Assembly: GCA_051880475.1 (NCBI GenBank)
Contig: JBJEOA010000059.1
Location: forward strand, 27,501 to 91,500
Reading direction: 5' to 3'
DNA: 64,000 bases
Origin: JAUUSJ01 sp051880475
GTDB taxonomy: Bacteria > Bacillota > Clostridia > Lachnospirales > Lachnospiraceae
Shown: one piece after another, positions 18,803-26,833 of the stretch
Position numbering within the stretch: the stretch's first letter is position 1
How the letters are laid out: every line of letters starts with the position of its first letter
Position numbers and translations under genes: made by a program
Notes under the pieces: model-generated
What the model saw: only the letters and a program-made list of their open reading frames with translations
What the model was told of the DNA's origin: nothing
Database searches by the model: none

Positions 18803-19744
18803 CTAGTCCATCTTCCTTTCAAACAATGCGTTTACAAACGCATCAGAGTCAAATTTTTGCAAGTCATCTATTTTTTCTCCAATTCCAATATATTTTACTG
18901 GAATTCCAAGTTCTGATTGAATCGCAATTGCGATACCACCCTTCGCAGTTCCGTCTAATTTTGTTAAAATAATTCCAGAAATATCTGCCACTTCTTTAAA
19001 CTGTTTTGCCTGTGCGAGAGCATTTTGTCCTGTTGTGCCGTCAAGCACAATTAATGTCTCTTTATAGGCATCGCTGTATTCCTTCTCAATAATTCTATTA
19101 ATCTTATTAAGCTCTGCCATTAAATTTTTCTTATTGTGAAGACGTCCCGCCGTATCACAAAGAAGAACATCTACATTTCTTGATTTTGCCGCCGCAATGG
19201 CATCATAGACAACTGCTGCTGGGTCGGAACCTTCATTTTGAGCAATAATATCTACGTTAGCTCTATGTGCCCACTCAGTAAGCTGCTCAATCGCTGCCGC
19301 ACGAAATGTATCTGCTGCCGCAAGCATAACCTTTTTATTTTGAGCTTTTAAAAGGGAAGCCATTTTTCCAATAGAAGTCGTCTTTCCAACGCCGTTGACA
19401 CCGATAACAAGCACAACAGATTTTCTATTTTCAAATTCATAGGCAGTATCTTCCACTCTCATCTGGTCTTTGATAATATTAATCAGTAATTCTCGACATT
19501 CTGAAGGTTCTTTTATTTTTTTCTCCCTCACCTGCTCCTTTAAATCATCAATGATATTCATTGTCGTATCAATACCAATATCACCCATAATTAAAGTTTC
19601 TTCTAATTCCTCGTAAAACTCATCATCAATTGCAGAAAATCCATTAAAAAGAGAATCAATTCCTGCCACGATATTATCTCTTGTCTTTGTGAGTCCTTTG
19701 ATCAATCGCTTAAAAAATCCAGGTTTCTTTCCTTGTTCTTCCAT
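18803..19744 (-). CDS. ftsY: Signal recognition particle receptor FtsY
   Basis: FtsY is the SRP receptor GTPase docking ribosomes at the membrane. The 313-residue protein has a short basic N-terminus, an N domain, then G motifs: GVNGVGKTTSIGKM (near 115), DTFRAAA, DTAGR and TKLDGTAKGG. The acidic A domain of E. coli FtsY is absent, as usual in Firmicutes. The ATG at 19744 has AAAGGAG 7 bases upstream; an ATG at 19780 lacks this. It follows smc, the standard order. Confidence 0.95.
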   Translation of the reverse strand: MEEQGKKPGFFKRLIKGLTKTRDNIVAGIDSLFNGFSAIDDEFYEELEETLIMGDIGIDTTMNIIDDLKEQVREKKIKEPSECRELLINIIKDQMRVEDTAYEFENRKSVVLVIGVNGVGKTTSIGKMASLLKAQNKKVMLAAADTFRAAAIEQLTEWAHRANVDIIAQNEGSDPAAVVYDAIAAAKSRNVDVLLCDTAGRLHNKKNLMAELNKINRIIEKEYSDAYKETLIVLDGTTGQNALAQAKQFKEVADISGIILTKLDGTAKGGIAIAIQSELGIPVKYIGIGEKIDDLQKFDSDAFVNALFERKMD

Positions 19745-19815
19745 ATTTTTTCTCCTTTTTCTTCTTTTATTCCTCTCCATTTATTATATAGCATAAAAAA
19801 TATTATTGTACAACC

Positions 19816-22800
19816 TTAATTTAAATCCTCCTCAATCAAATCAACAGAGATAAGGGTAGAAACTCCTTTTTCTTGCATCGTAATTCCATATAAAACATCG
19901 GCTGCAAGCATGGTTCCCCTTCTATGTGTAATGACAATAAACTGCGTATGTTCCGTAAGTTTATGCAAATACTGACTAAAACGATCTACATTAGAATCAT
20001 CTAATGCCGCCTCAATCTCGTCTAGGAGACAAAACGGAGAAGGTTTTAAATTTTGAATTGCAAATAAAAGTGCAATCGCAGTGAGAGCTTTTTCTCCTCC
20101 TGAAAGCTGCATCATATTTTGTAATTTTTTTCCAGGTGGCTGTGCAATAATCTGAATTCCCGATTGAAGAATATCGGTATCATCTAAAAGTTCTAACGTT
20201 CCTTTTCCGCCACCAAATAATTCTCTAAATACGATATGGAACATCTCTTTAATTTGTCCAAATTTCTCTTGAAATTGTTTTCTCATAGAAGCATCAAGCT
20301 CCCTTATAATACCGACTAAATTAGCCTCTGCCTTTTTGATATCCTCATACTGATTTTTCAAAAATTCATACCGCTTTGAAACTTCACCGTACTCTTCTAT
20401 CGCATTAATATTTACATTGCCAAGAGCTTTCATCTGTTTTTTAATAGATGAAATTTCATTTTTCATCGCAGTATAACTCATCTCTTTTTCTAATTGCATC
20501 TTTGAGGCTTGACTTGGAGTAAGTTCATAACTCTCCCATAAATATTCTTTTAACTCCGTAATCGTCTGTATCATTTTCTCTAATGTATTTTTTAATCGAT
20601 ATTCTTCCTTGTCAAGACGCATATCCTGAGCACTAAGTTCTTCTCTTTCTTTAAAGAACTGTTTTTGTTTTTTGGAAAGAAGATATTTTTCCTCATTTTT
20701 TTCTCGAAAAACTTCCTCTTCCGCATCAATCTCTTTTTGTAAAATTTTAATTCGTCGTTGAATATCCTCTATCTTAGAGAGAAGCAATCCTCTCTCTTTT
20801 TGCATTTCAGTTGCAAAATTTCCCTGCTCTTTGGCATCTTTTCTTTCTCTGTCTATATCCTCTTCTAATTTTTTCAAATTTTCTTGTATAAATTCTTGTC
20901 TCTGAGAAAGTGACTGGTATTCTAGCTGCAAAGAAACGAGCAAATCTTCTATCTGTTTTTTCTTCTCTTTTTCTTCTCGTAATCTATCTTCAATATTTTC
21001 AATCTGATCGAGAGATTTTTCTTTGACACCCTCCACATCTTGATGGTCTTTTTGGAGTTCTTCTTGGTCTTTTTCCAAAATAGCAAGCTGTTCCAATAAT
21101 TTTGTCTGCTCTTTTTGAAGAGCTATTTTTTGCTTTTCATTTGCCTCTAGAGATTGTCTTAACTGCTCTATGCGAAGGCGAAGTTCACTGTTTTCTAATT
21201 TCTTTGCCTGCTCCATTTTAACTGCTTCTTTTTCTTTAGCAGATAATTCTTCATATTCTTTTCTTAGCGACTGGTACTCTAATCTTACCTCTTCTAATTT
21301 ATCCTTTGCCTTTTTCATATCAGCGGAGAGCTTTTTCATCTCTCTTCTTCGCCCAAGAAGATTGCTGCTATTTTTAAAGGCACCTCCAGTCATAGCTCCT
21401 CCAGGATTGAGTGACTCTCCCTCTAGAGTTACAATTTTAAGAGAATATTGGTATTTTCTCTCAATAGCAATGGCATGGTCAATATGGTCTACTACTAAAA
21501 TTTTTCCAAGCAAATACTGTGATAAGTTTTTATATTTCTCATCTACTCTGATTAACTCGCTCGCCACACCAATTACCCCAGTCTCTAAAAATACGTCCTC
21601 TCTCATTAGACGCTCTCTTTTCTTCATACTAGTAAGAGGTAAAAATGTAGCTCGACCATAGCGATTTTTCTTCAAATACTCTATCATTTCTTTCGCAGTT
21701 TCTTCATTATCTGTGACAATATTTTGAATACTGCCACCAAGAGCAATTTCAATCGCTATCTCGTATTTTGCATCTACCTGAATAATATCAGCGACGACAC
21801 CAATAATTCCTGGTATTTCTGTCTTTTTTTCCATGACACGGCGAATACTATTTCCATATCCCTCGTATCTCTCCGTCATATTCTTTAAAGTCTCTAATTT
21901 AGACTGTGTAATTTGAATCTCGCTCGTCAATTTTTGCACAGAACGCTCATTCATTTCTCTAAGGTTTTGATTATTTTTTAATTTTTCTCGAAGAGCAATA
22001 CAACTAGTCTTTGCGTTTTCTTCTTCTTTTTTATTTTCCCTATAAGCTAGCTCTCGCTGCTTTAAGCTTTGTTTTTGCTCCTCCTCATCCTTTTTTAGAG
22101 TGAGAAGATTCTGATTTAAACTCACCTTCTGATAATTAATCTGCTCAATCATGGCTTCATAGCGACTTACCTTTTCTTTGACAGAACTTTGCGTTTCCAA
22201 AAGATTGTCTACTTTTTTTCGCTCGCCATCTCTTCGCTCTTCTAGATTTTTCAGCAGTTTTTCCTGCTTTTCATTTTCTTTTACTATCTTTACTTGCTCT
22301 GCCTGCTTTTTTGTAATCTGGTCACTGAGAGAGGAAAGTTCTTCCCTCGCCTCACTCTTTGTCTGCTCTTTTTGCTCGATACTTTCTTTTAATCTTTTTT
22401 GACCGAGCAAGAGCTGTTCTACCCTCATATCAAGAGCTCGAATTTGTTCCTCTAATACATTTTTTTGTCCATCCATTCTCTCTTTTGAGAGCTTTTGGTT
22501 ATTTAATGTATAGTTTACTTCCTCAATCTCTTTCTCAAACTGCTCAAGCTCTTTTTCTACTTTTTCATATTCAAACCTTGCTTTTTCTAAATCATTTCGT
22601 GTTTTTTCTAAATCTTCCTCAACAATGACGAGATTTGCCTCTATCTCTTGTCGCTCCTTCGTCTTTTTTTGATTCTCCAAGAAAAAATAATTTGCCTCAA
22701 GAAGCATGAGACGGTCTCGGTAGAGCAAATATTGTTTTGCCTTCTCAGCTTGTCTTGATAGAGGACCAACTTGTTTTTCAAGTTCCGATAAAATATCACT

Positions 22801-23373
22801 GACACGGCTTAAATTCTGTCTTTCTATATCAAGAGACTTTTCCGTCTCCGCCTTATTCTTCTTATACTTTACAATACCTGCCGCCTCGTCAAAAAGCTCT
22901 CTTCTATCTTCTGGCTTTCCACTTAAAATCTTGTCAATCTGTCCCTGACCGATAATAGAATAGCCTTCCTTTCCAATACCTGTGTCAAAAAATAGCTCAT
23001 GGATATCTCTTAACCGGCAGGCAGCTCCATTTAATAAATATTCACTCTCACCAGAGCGATATACTCTTCTTGCCACAGTCACTTCTTTATAAGAAATCGG
23101 AAGCTTTCCGTCTGAATTATCTAATGTAATGGCCACATACGCCGAACCTAAAGGTTTTCTATTTTCGGTACCGGAAAAAATAACGTCCTCCATCTTCGAA
23201 CCTCGAAGCTGCTTTGCACTTTGTTCTCCAAGAACCCAGCGAACAGCGTCCGCCACGTTACTCTTTCCACTGCCGTTAGGCCCTACAATACCCGTGATAC
23301 CATGTCGAAAATCAAAAATGATTTTATTTGCAAAGGACTTGAATCCATATACTTCGATTGATTTTAAATACAT
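19816..23373 (-). CDS. smc: Chromosome segregation protein SMC
   Basis: The condensin ATPase that compacts and segregates the chromosome. The 1185-residue protein has Walker A (GPNGSGKSNVADAV, about 32-45), two long coiled coils (about 170-500 and 670-1000), a hinge at about 510-660, the signature LSGGEKALTAIALLFAI and Walker B (FCLLDEIEAALDD). Length is standard. It starts 4 bases after the rnc stop codon. Open frames on the other strand in this region are shadows of the coiled coil. Confidence 0.97.
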   Translation of the reverse strand: MYLKSIEVYGFKSFANKIIFDFRHGITGIVGPNGSGKSNVADAVRWVLGEQSAKQLRGSKMEDVIFSGTENRKPLGSAYVAITLDNSDGKLPISYKEVTVARRVYRSGESEYLLNGAACRLRDIHELFFDTGIGKEGYSIIGQGQIDKILSGKPEDRRELFDEAAGIVKYKKNKAETEKSLDIERQNLSRVSDILSELEKQVGPLSRQAEKAKQYLLYRDRLMLLEANYFFLENQKKTKERQEIEANLVIVEEDLEKTRNDLEKARFEYEKVEKELEQFEKEIEEVNYTLNNQKLSKERMDGQKNVLEEQIRALDMRVEQLLLGQKRLKESIEQKEQTKSEAREELSSLSDQITKKQAEQVKIVKENEKQEKLLKNLEERRDGERKKVDNLLETQSSVKEKVSRYEAMIEQINYQKVSLNQNLLTLKKDEEEQKQSLKQRELAYRENKKEEENAKTSCIALREKLKNNQNLREMNERSVQKLTSEIQITQSKLETLKNMTERYEGYGNSIRRVMEKKTEIPGIIGVVADIIQVDAKYEIAIEIALGGSIQNIVTDNEETAKEMIEYLKKNRYGRATFLPLTSMKKRERLMREDVFLETGVIGVASELIRVDEKYKNLSQYLLGKILVVDHIDHAIAIERKYQYSLKIVTLEGESLNPGGAMTGGAFKNSSNLLGRRREMKKLSADMKKAKDKLEEVRLEYQSLRKEYEELSAKEKEAVKMEQAKKLENSELRLRIEQLRQSLEANEKQKIALQKEQTKLLEQLAILEKDQEELQKDHQDVEGVKEKSLDQIENIEDRLREEKEKKKQIEDLLVSLQLEYQSLSQRQEFIQENLKKLEEDIDRERKDAKEQGNFATEMQKERGLLLSKIEDIQRRIKILQKEIDAEEEVFREKNEEKYLLSKKQKQFFKEREELSAQDMRLDKEEYRLKNTLEKMIQTITELKEYLWESYELTPSQASKMQLEKEMSYTAMKNEISSIKKQMKALGNVNINAIEEYGEVSKRYEFLKNQYEDIKKAEANLVGIIRELDASMRKQFQEKFGQIKEMFHIVFRELFGGGKGTLELLDDTDILQSGIQIIAQPPGKKLQNMMQLSGGEKALTAIALLFAIQNLKPSPFCLLDEIEAALDDSNVDRFSQYLHKLTEHTQFIVITHRRGTMLAADVLYGITMQEKGVSTLISVDLIEEDLN

Positions 23374-23377
23374 TTTT

Positions 23378-24061
23378 TTACATCCTTTGATTTTTTAGCA
23401 ATAGAATCGACTGATAAGCAGCCATCTGTTCTGCCGCTTTTTTCGTCTTTCCAACTCCCTTAGCGATTACCCTATCTCCAAGATGAGTTTCTACTGTAAA
23501 TTCCTTACAGTGGTCTGGTCCTGTAACCTTAATTAAATGATAAGAGAGTTTTTCTTTGCCTTTCCCTTGCACAATCTCTTGTAAAATTGTCTTAGCATCA
23601 TAAAATAACGCCTTATCTTCCAAATCATCTAGTAAAAACTTTCTCAAAAATTGTTTTACTGTCTCTAAACCGCTGTCTAAATACATAGCGCCAAGAAGTG
23701 CCTCAAAGGCGTCAGAAAGAATAGAATCTCTCTCTCTTCCCCCTGTCATATCCTCTCCTTTACTAAGATAAAGATAATCTCCCATATCAATTTCTCTCGC
23801 ACATAAAGACAGCGTATGTTCACATACAAGGCTAGAGCGAAGTTTTGTGAGTTCTCCCTCGTTCTTATCTGGATATAAATGATAGAGATATTCACTCACT
23901 GAGACTTCCAAAACTGCATCTCCTAAAAACTCTAATCTCTCATTATTTTGTTTTTTTTCCATCCTATTTTCATTTGCGTATGAGCTATGAATCAATGCCT
24001 GTTTTAATAAAGCTTTATTTTTAAATTCATACTGGATAATTTTTTCTAATTTTTTCGTAAT
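23378..24061 (-). CDS. rnc: Ribonuclease III with probable non-canonical start
   Basis: RNase III cleaves double-stranded RNA in rRNA and mRNA processing. The catalytic motif ERLEFLGDAVLEV is near residue 40 and a dsRNA-binding domain occupies about 155-225. The first ATG in frame (23995) would cut off the first helices. Conserved-looking sequence (LEKIIQYEFKNKALLKQALIHSSY) continues upstream in frame to an in-frame TAG near 24076, with no ATG, GTG or suitable TTG. A ribosome-binding site (AAGGGAG) sits just before ATT (24061) and ACG (24058). Starting at ATT gives 227 residues, the normal family length. Confidence 0.85.
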   Translation of the reverse strand: MTKKLEKIIQYEFKNKALLKQALIHSSYANENRMEKKQNNERLEFLGDAVLEVSVSEYLYHLYPDKNEGELTKLRSSLVCEHTLSLCAREIDMGDYLYLSKGEDMTGGRERDSILSDAFEALLGAMYLDSGLETVKQFLRKFLLDDLEDKALFYDAKTILQEIVQGKGKEKLSYHLIKVTGPDHCKEFTVETHLGDRVIAKGVGKTKKAAEQMAAYQSILLLKNQRM

Positions 24062-24085
24062 AATTTCTCCCTTCTACTCATTTTA

Positions 24086-24112
24086 CAAAGCAGGATTGCC
24101 TGCTTTGCAGGC
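24086..24112 (-). promoter_or_regulatory. Two competing hairpins in the plsX-rnc gap
   Basis: CAAAGCAGG (24086-24094) pairs perfectly with CCTGCTTTG (24099-24107), and GCCTGC (24098-24103) pairs with GCAGGC (24107-24112). The two stems share bases, so only one can form at a time. They lie about 25 bases before the rnc start in GC-rich sequence unlike the surroundings. They could be processing sites or a weak terminator without a U-tract. Confidence 0.5.
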
Positions 24113-24115
24113 AAC

Positions 24116-25147
24116 CTAATTTGTTTCTTTTTTCTTTTTCACATCTAAGACAAATTTCTCAGCCATCGTTCCAGTTAAATCTTGTTGACTAAACTGTACA
24201 CACTGAATCATTGCATTTTTTGTCTCTTTTGCTGTTGCACTTCCGTGAATTTTCACAACCAATCCCTTTAATCCAAGAAGAGGTGCTCCACCGTACTCTG
24301 TGGCATCAAATGCTTTAAGCGTAGCTTTTAATCCCGGCTTTACTAATAATCCGCCAATCTTACCTCTCGTTGTGCTCATCATTCCGTCCTTAACAACTTT
24401 AATTAAAGTTTTTGAGAGTCCCTCTGATAGTTTCAAGATAACATTTCCAACAAACGCCTCACATACAATAACATCTGCTTTTCCCTGCATAATCTCGCCT
24501 GGCTCAATGCTTCCGATAAAGTTGATATCTTCACATTCTTTTAAAAGAGGATACGTCTCCTTTACTAGAGCATTTCCCTTCGCTTCCTCAGCACCAATAT
24601 TTACAATTGCCACTTTTGGATTTTCAATTCCAACAACACCCTTCATATAAATCGAACCCATTTTCGCAAACTGTACAAGATGAGACGATCTCGCATCAAC
24701 ATTAGCTCCACAGTCAATTAAGAGTGCCACACCCTTTGTCGTAGGTAAAAGCGGAGCAAGAGGAGCTCTCTCCACACCTTTTAACTTACCGACAATGGCC
24801 TGTCCTCCTACTAAAACTGCTCCACTGCTTCCGGCAGAAATAAAAGCATCCGCCTTTTTCTCTTTCACAAGCTTTAGCGCCACTACCATCGAAGAATCCT
24901 TCTTTCTCCTAATAGCGTCAACAGGTGACTCGTTACAGCTTATCTCCTCTGTCGTATGAATGATTCGAACCCGCTCTTTTGGTACATCATATTTTTTTAA
25001 CTCTTCTTTCACTTTATCAGAGTCTCCAACTAAATATACATCTAAATCTTCACATTCTTTGATTGCATCTACGACGCCTTTTATAATCTCATATGGTGCG
25101 TAGTCGCCACCCATAGCATCAACTGCCACTCTAACTTTTTTACCCAT
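24116..25147 (-). CDS. plsX: Phosphate acyltransferase PlsX
   Basis: PlsX makes acyl-phosphate from acyl-ACP for phospholipid synthesis. The 343-residue protein has the N-terminal AVDAMGGDYAP motif, DAFISAGSSGAVLVGG and CEAFVGNVILK. Length is typical. In many Firmicutes acpP lies between plsX and rnc; here only 54 bases separate them. PlsX heads the plsX-rnc-smc-ftsY run. Confidence 0.95.
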   Translation of the reverse strand: MGKKVRVAVDAMGGDYAPYEIIKGVVDAIKECEDLDVYLVGDSDKVKEELKKYDVPKERVRIIHTTEEISCNESPVDAIRRKKDSSMVVALKLVKEKKADAFISAGSSGAVLVGGQAIVGKLKGVERAPLAPLLPTTKGVALLIDCGANVDARSSHLVQFAKMGSIYMKGVVGIENPKVAIVNIGAEEAKGNALVKETYPLLKECEDINFIGSIEPGEIMQGKADVIVCEAFVGNVILKLSEGLSKTLIKVVKDGMMSTTRGKIGGLLVKPGLKATLKAFDATEYGGAPLLGLKGLVVKIHGSATAKETKNAMIQCVQFSQQDLTGTMAEKFVLDVKKKKETN

Positions 25148-25322
25148 ACTTCTTATCCTTTCTCGCTCTTTTTCTAATAGAGTAATAGCGAAGTTTTCCT
25201 AAAAAAGGAAAACATAATAGTTTTAATTTATCATAAAAAAAACGATTATGCAATAATTATGCCGATGAAACTACTGTGTTCCAAGCAAAAAAATAATTTT
25301 TTAAATTTTTTTCAAAAAACAT

Positions 25323-25351
25323 TTGACATTTTTCTCTCTATCGTATATAAT
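25323..25351 (+). promoter_or_regulatory. Consensus promoter of the tRNA-Arg gene
   Basis: TTGACA (25323-25328) and TATAAT (25346-25351) with exactly 17 bases between them form a perfect housekeeping promoter, 22 bases before the tRNA. Confidence 0.85.
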
Positions 25352-25373
25352 AGCATTTGTTCGAAACGAATAT

Positions 25374-25447
25374 GTGCTCATAGCTCAGTTGGATAGAGCA
25401 ATGGCCTTCTAAGCCATGTGTCCGGGGTTCGAATCCCTGTGGGCACG
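25374..25447 (+). tRNA. tRNA-Arg (anticodon TCT)
   Basis: The sequence folds as a cloverleaf: acceptor arms GTGCTCA/TGGGCAC, anticodon stem ATGGC/GCCAT around loop CTTCTAA (anticodon TCT, reading AGA/AGG), and a T-arm with GTTCGAATC. The discriminator is G and CCA is not encoded. It is a single-gene unit with its own promoter and terminator. Confidence 0.95.
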
Positions 25448-25454
25448 CTAGATG

Positions 25455-25488
25455 CGGCAGTACCAAGTCGGTATTGCCGTTTTTTTAT
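25455..25488 (+). terminator. Terminator of the tRNA-Arg unit
   Basis: A 10-bp stem (CGGCAGTACC with GGTATTGCCG, one G-T pair) and a 5-base loop are followed by seven T. Confidence 0.9.
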
Positions 25489-25621
25489 TGCTATCTAAAA
25501 CTTCATACTTTGCGTAAAAATAAAAAAAAGGAAGCCAAGACATTCGTCCTCACTTCCTTTTCGTTCTCTTCATCTTATCTTAGATATATCTTCTTCTACT
25601 ACTTATCACTTATATCTATCA

Positions 25622-26509
25622 TTAATCTAAATAGGATACCATCTTCACTGGCTTTCGATAGTCATATTTTACAATCTTTACTCCACCAATCGGATAAGGT
25701 GCAGAATTACTTGCGTTAATAACCTTTCCGTCTCCTATGTACATTGCTACATGATTAATATAACTTCCATAGCCATAAAAAATAAGGTCACCTTTTTTTA
25801 ACTGACTCTTTGAAATCGTCTTACCGCCCTGTGCCTGAGCTCTTGATACTCTAGGGATATTCACTCCATATTTTTTATAAATTGCCTGAACAAATCCAGA
25901 ACAATCAGCTCCTGATGTAAGGCTTGTACCACCCCATACATACTTAAGTCCAACGAATTTTTTTGCATAGGCTACCATCTCTTTTCGAATCTGATCTGTC
26001 GATTTCTCTTTTAATTCCACACGACCAGTTGTCTGTGATGTTTTCACAAAATTATACTCAATGCCAAGTCTTTTACAAACTGCCTTAGCAGGCACTAAAA
26101 TACAACTTCCTGTCTTCTCATATGTAACAATGGTAGGTGCTACTGGAAGTCTAAACATCTTCCCATCTAAAGTCGCCTCTTTTTGTCCGACTCTCAATAC
26201 TAGCTTTTGTCCTCGATAAGTTAATGTCAAAGTCTTTGAATTATCATCGTACTCTCTTCCCATCTGAGTTTCTCCAGACACAAACGCCTCGTAGTATGGA
26301 ATCATAACATAACCATCGATTGTAATTCCTGGACTAGTGAGTCTCGTACTCTTTCCATTATATGTAATAGAATGTTGTCTTCCCTCATATGTGATTGTTT
26401 TATTATCATAAGTTACTTTAATCGGCGATGCTGCCTGCGCCGTCACTGTCATGCCACATAGCATAAACAATGCCATCGTCAAAACAACAAGCTTTTTTAA
26501 ACCCTTCAT
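25622..26509 (-). CDS. Secreted NlpC/P60 cell-wall hydrolase
   Basis: A probable secreted peptidoglycan endopeptidase. The 295-residue protein has a signal peptide (about 1-28, ending AQA), a copper-amine-oxidase-N-like region (about 40-165, with VMIPYYEAF and ILVPAKAVCKRLG) used as a wall-binding module in Firmicutes, and a C-terminal NlpC/P60 domain with catalytic Cys (GADCSGF, near 201) and His (NHVAMYIGDG, near 251). The start at 26509 gives a normal signal peptide; an in-frame ATG at 26557 would place a charged extension ahead of it. Confidence 0.9.
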   Translation of the reverse strand: MKGLKKLVVLTMALFMLCGMTVTAQAASPIKVTYDNKTITYEGRQHSITYNGKSTRLTSPGITIDGYVMIPYYEAFVSGETQMGREYDDNSKTLTLTYRGQKLVLRVGQKEATLDGKMFRLPVAPTIVTYEKTGSCILVPAKAVCKRLGIEYNFVKTSQTTGRVELKEKSTDQIRKEMVAYAKKFVGLKYVWGGTSLTSGADCSGFVQAIYKKYGVNIPRVSRAQAQGGKTISKSQLKKGDLIFYGYGSYINHVAMYIGDGKVINASNSAPYPIGGVKIVKYDYRKPVKMVSYLD

Positions 26510-26751
26510 AATAAAATTGTCCTCTCTTTCTATTGGTATCCAAAATTTTTCTCTCATTGTCTTTCGTCTTTCTATGTCCTACTTTGTATACTTCCCTGTT
26601 TTTGGACAAAAAATAATTTCGAGCCTTTTTATTCATTTTTCTCGAAATTTTTTCCATGTTTTATATTTTAACACATTTTTAATATTTGTCAAGTTTTTAT
26701 TACAAATTTATTAACAATTCTTGTTTTTTATAATGAAATCGCCATTGCTAT

Positions 26752-26790
26752 TTGTGACTCCCCACGGACAAACCTATGAGGGAGTCACAA
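26752..26790. other. Perfect 11-bp hairpin in the gap after the helicase gene
   Basis: TTGTGACTCCC (26752-26762) pairs perfectly with GGGAGTCACAA (26780-26790) around a 17-base loop. It lies 44 bases after the helicase stop. There is no T-run on either strand, so it is not a standard terminator; it may still be an end-protecting stem. Confidence 0.5.
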
Positions 26791-26833
26791 AACTATAACG
26801 ACAACTTCATAAAAAATATATTTATCCTTCTTC

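Noticed and set aside
21170..22628. Several long plus-strand open stretches inside smc
   Set aside because: They lie opposite the coiled-coil coding region, lack ribosome-binding sites and have low-complexity Ser/Phe-rich translations; they are shadows.
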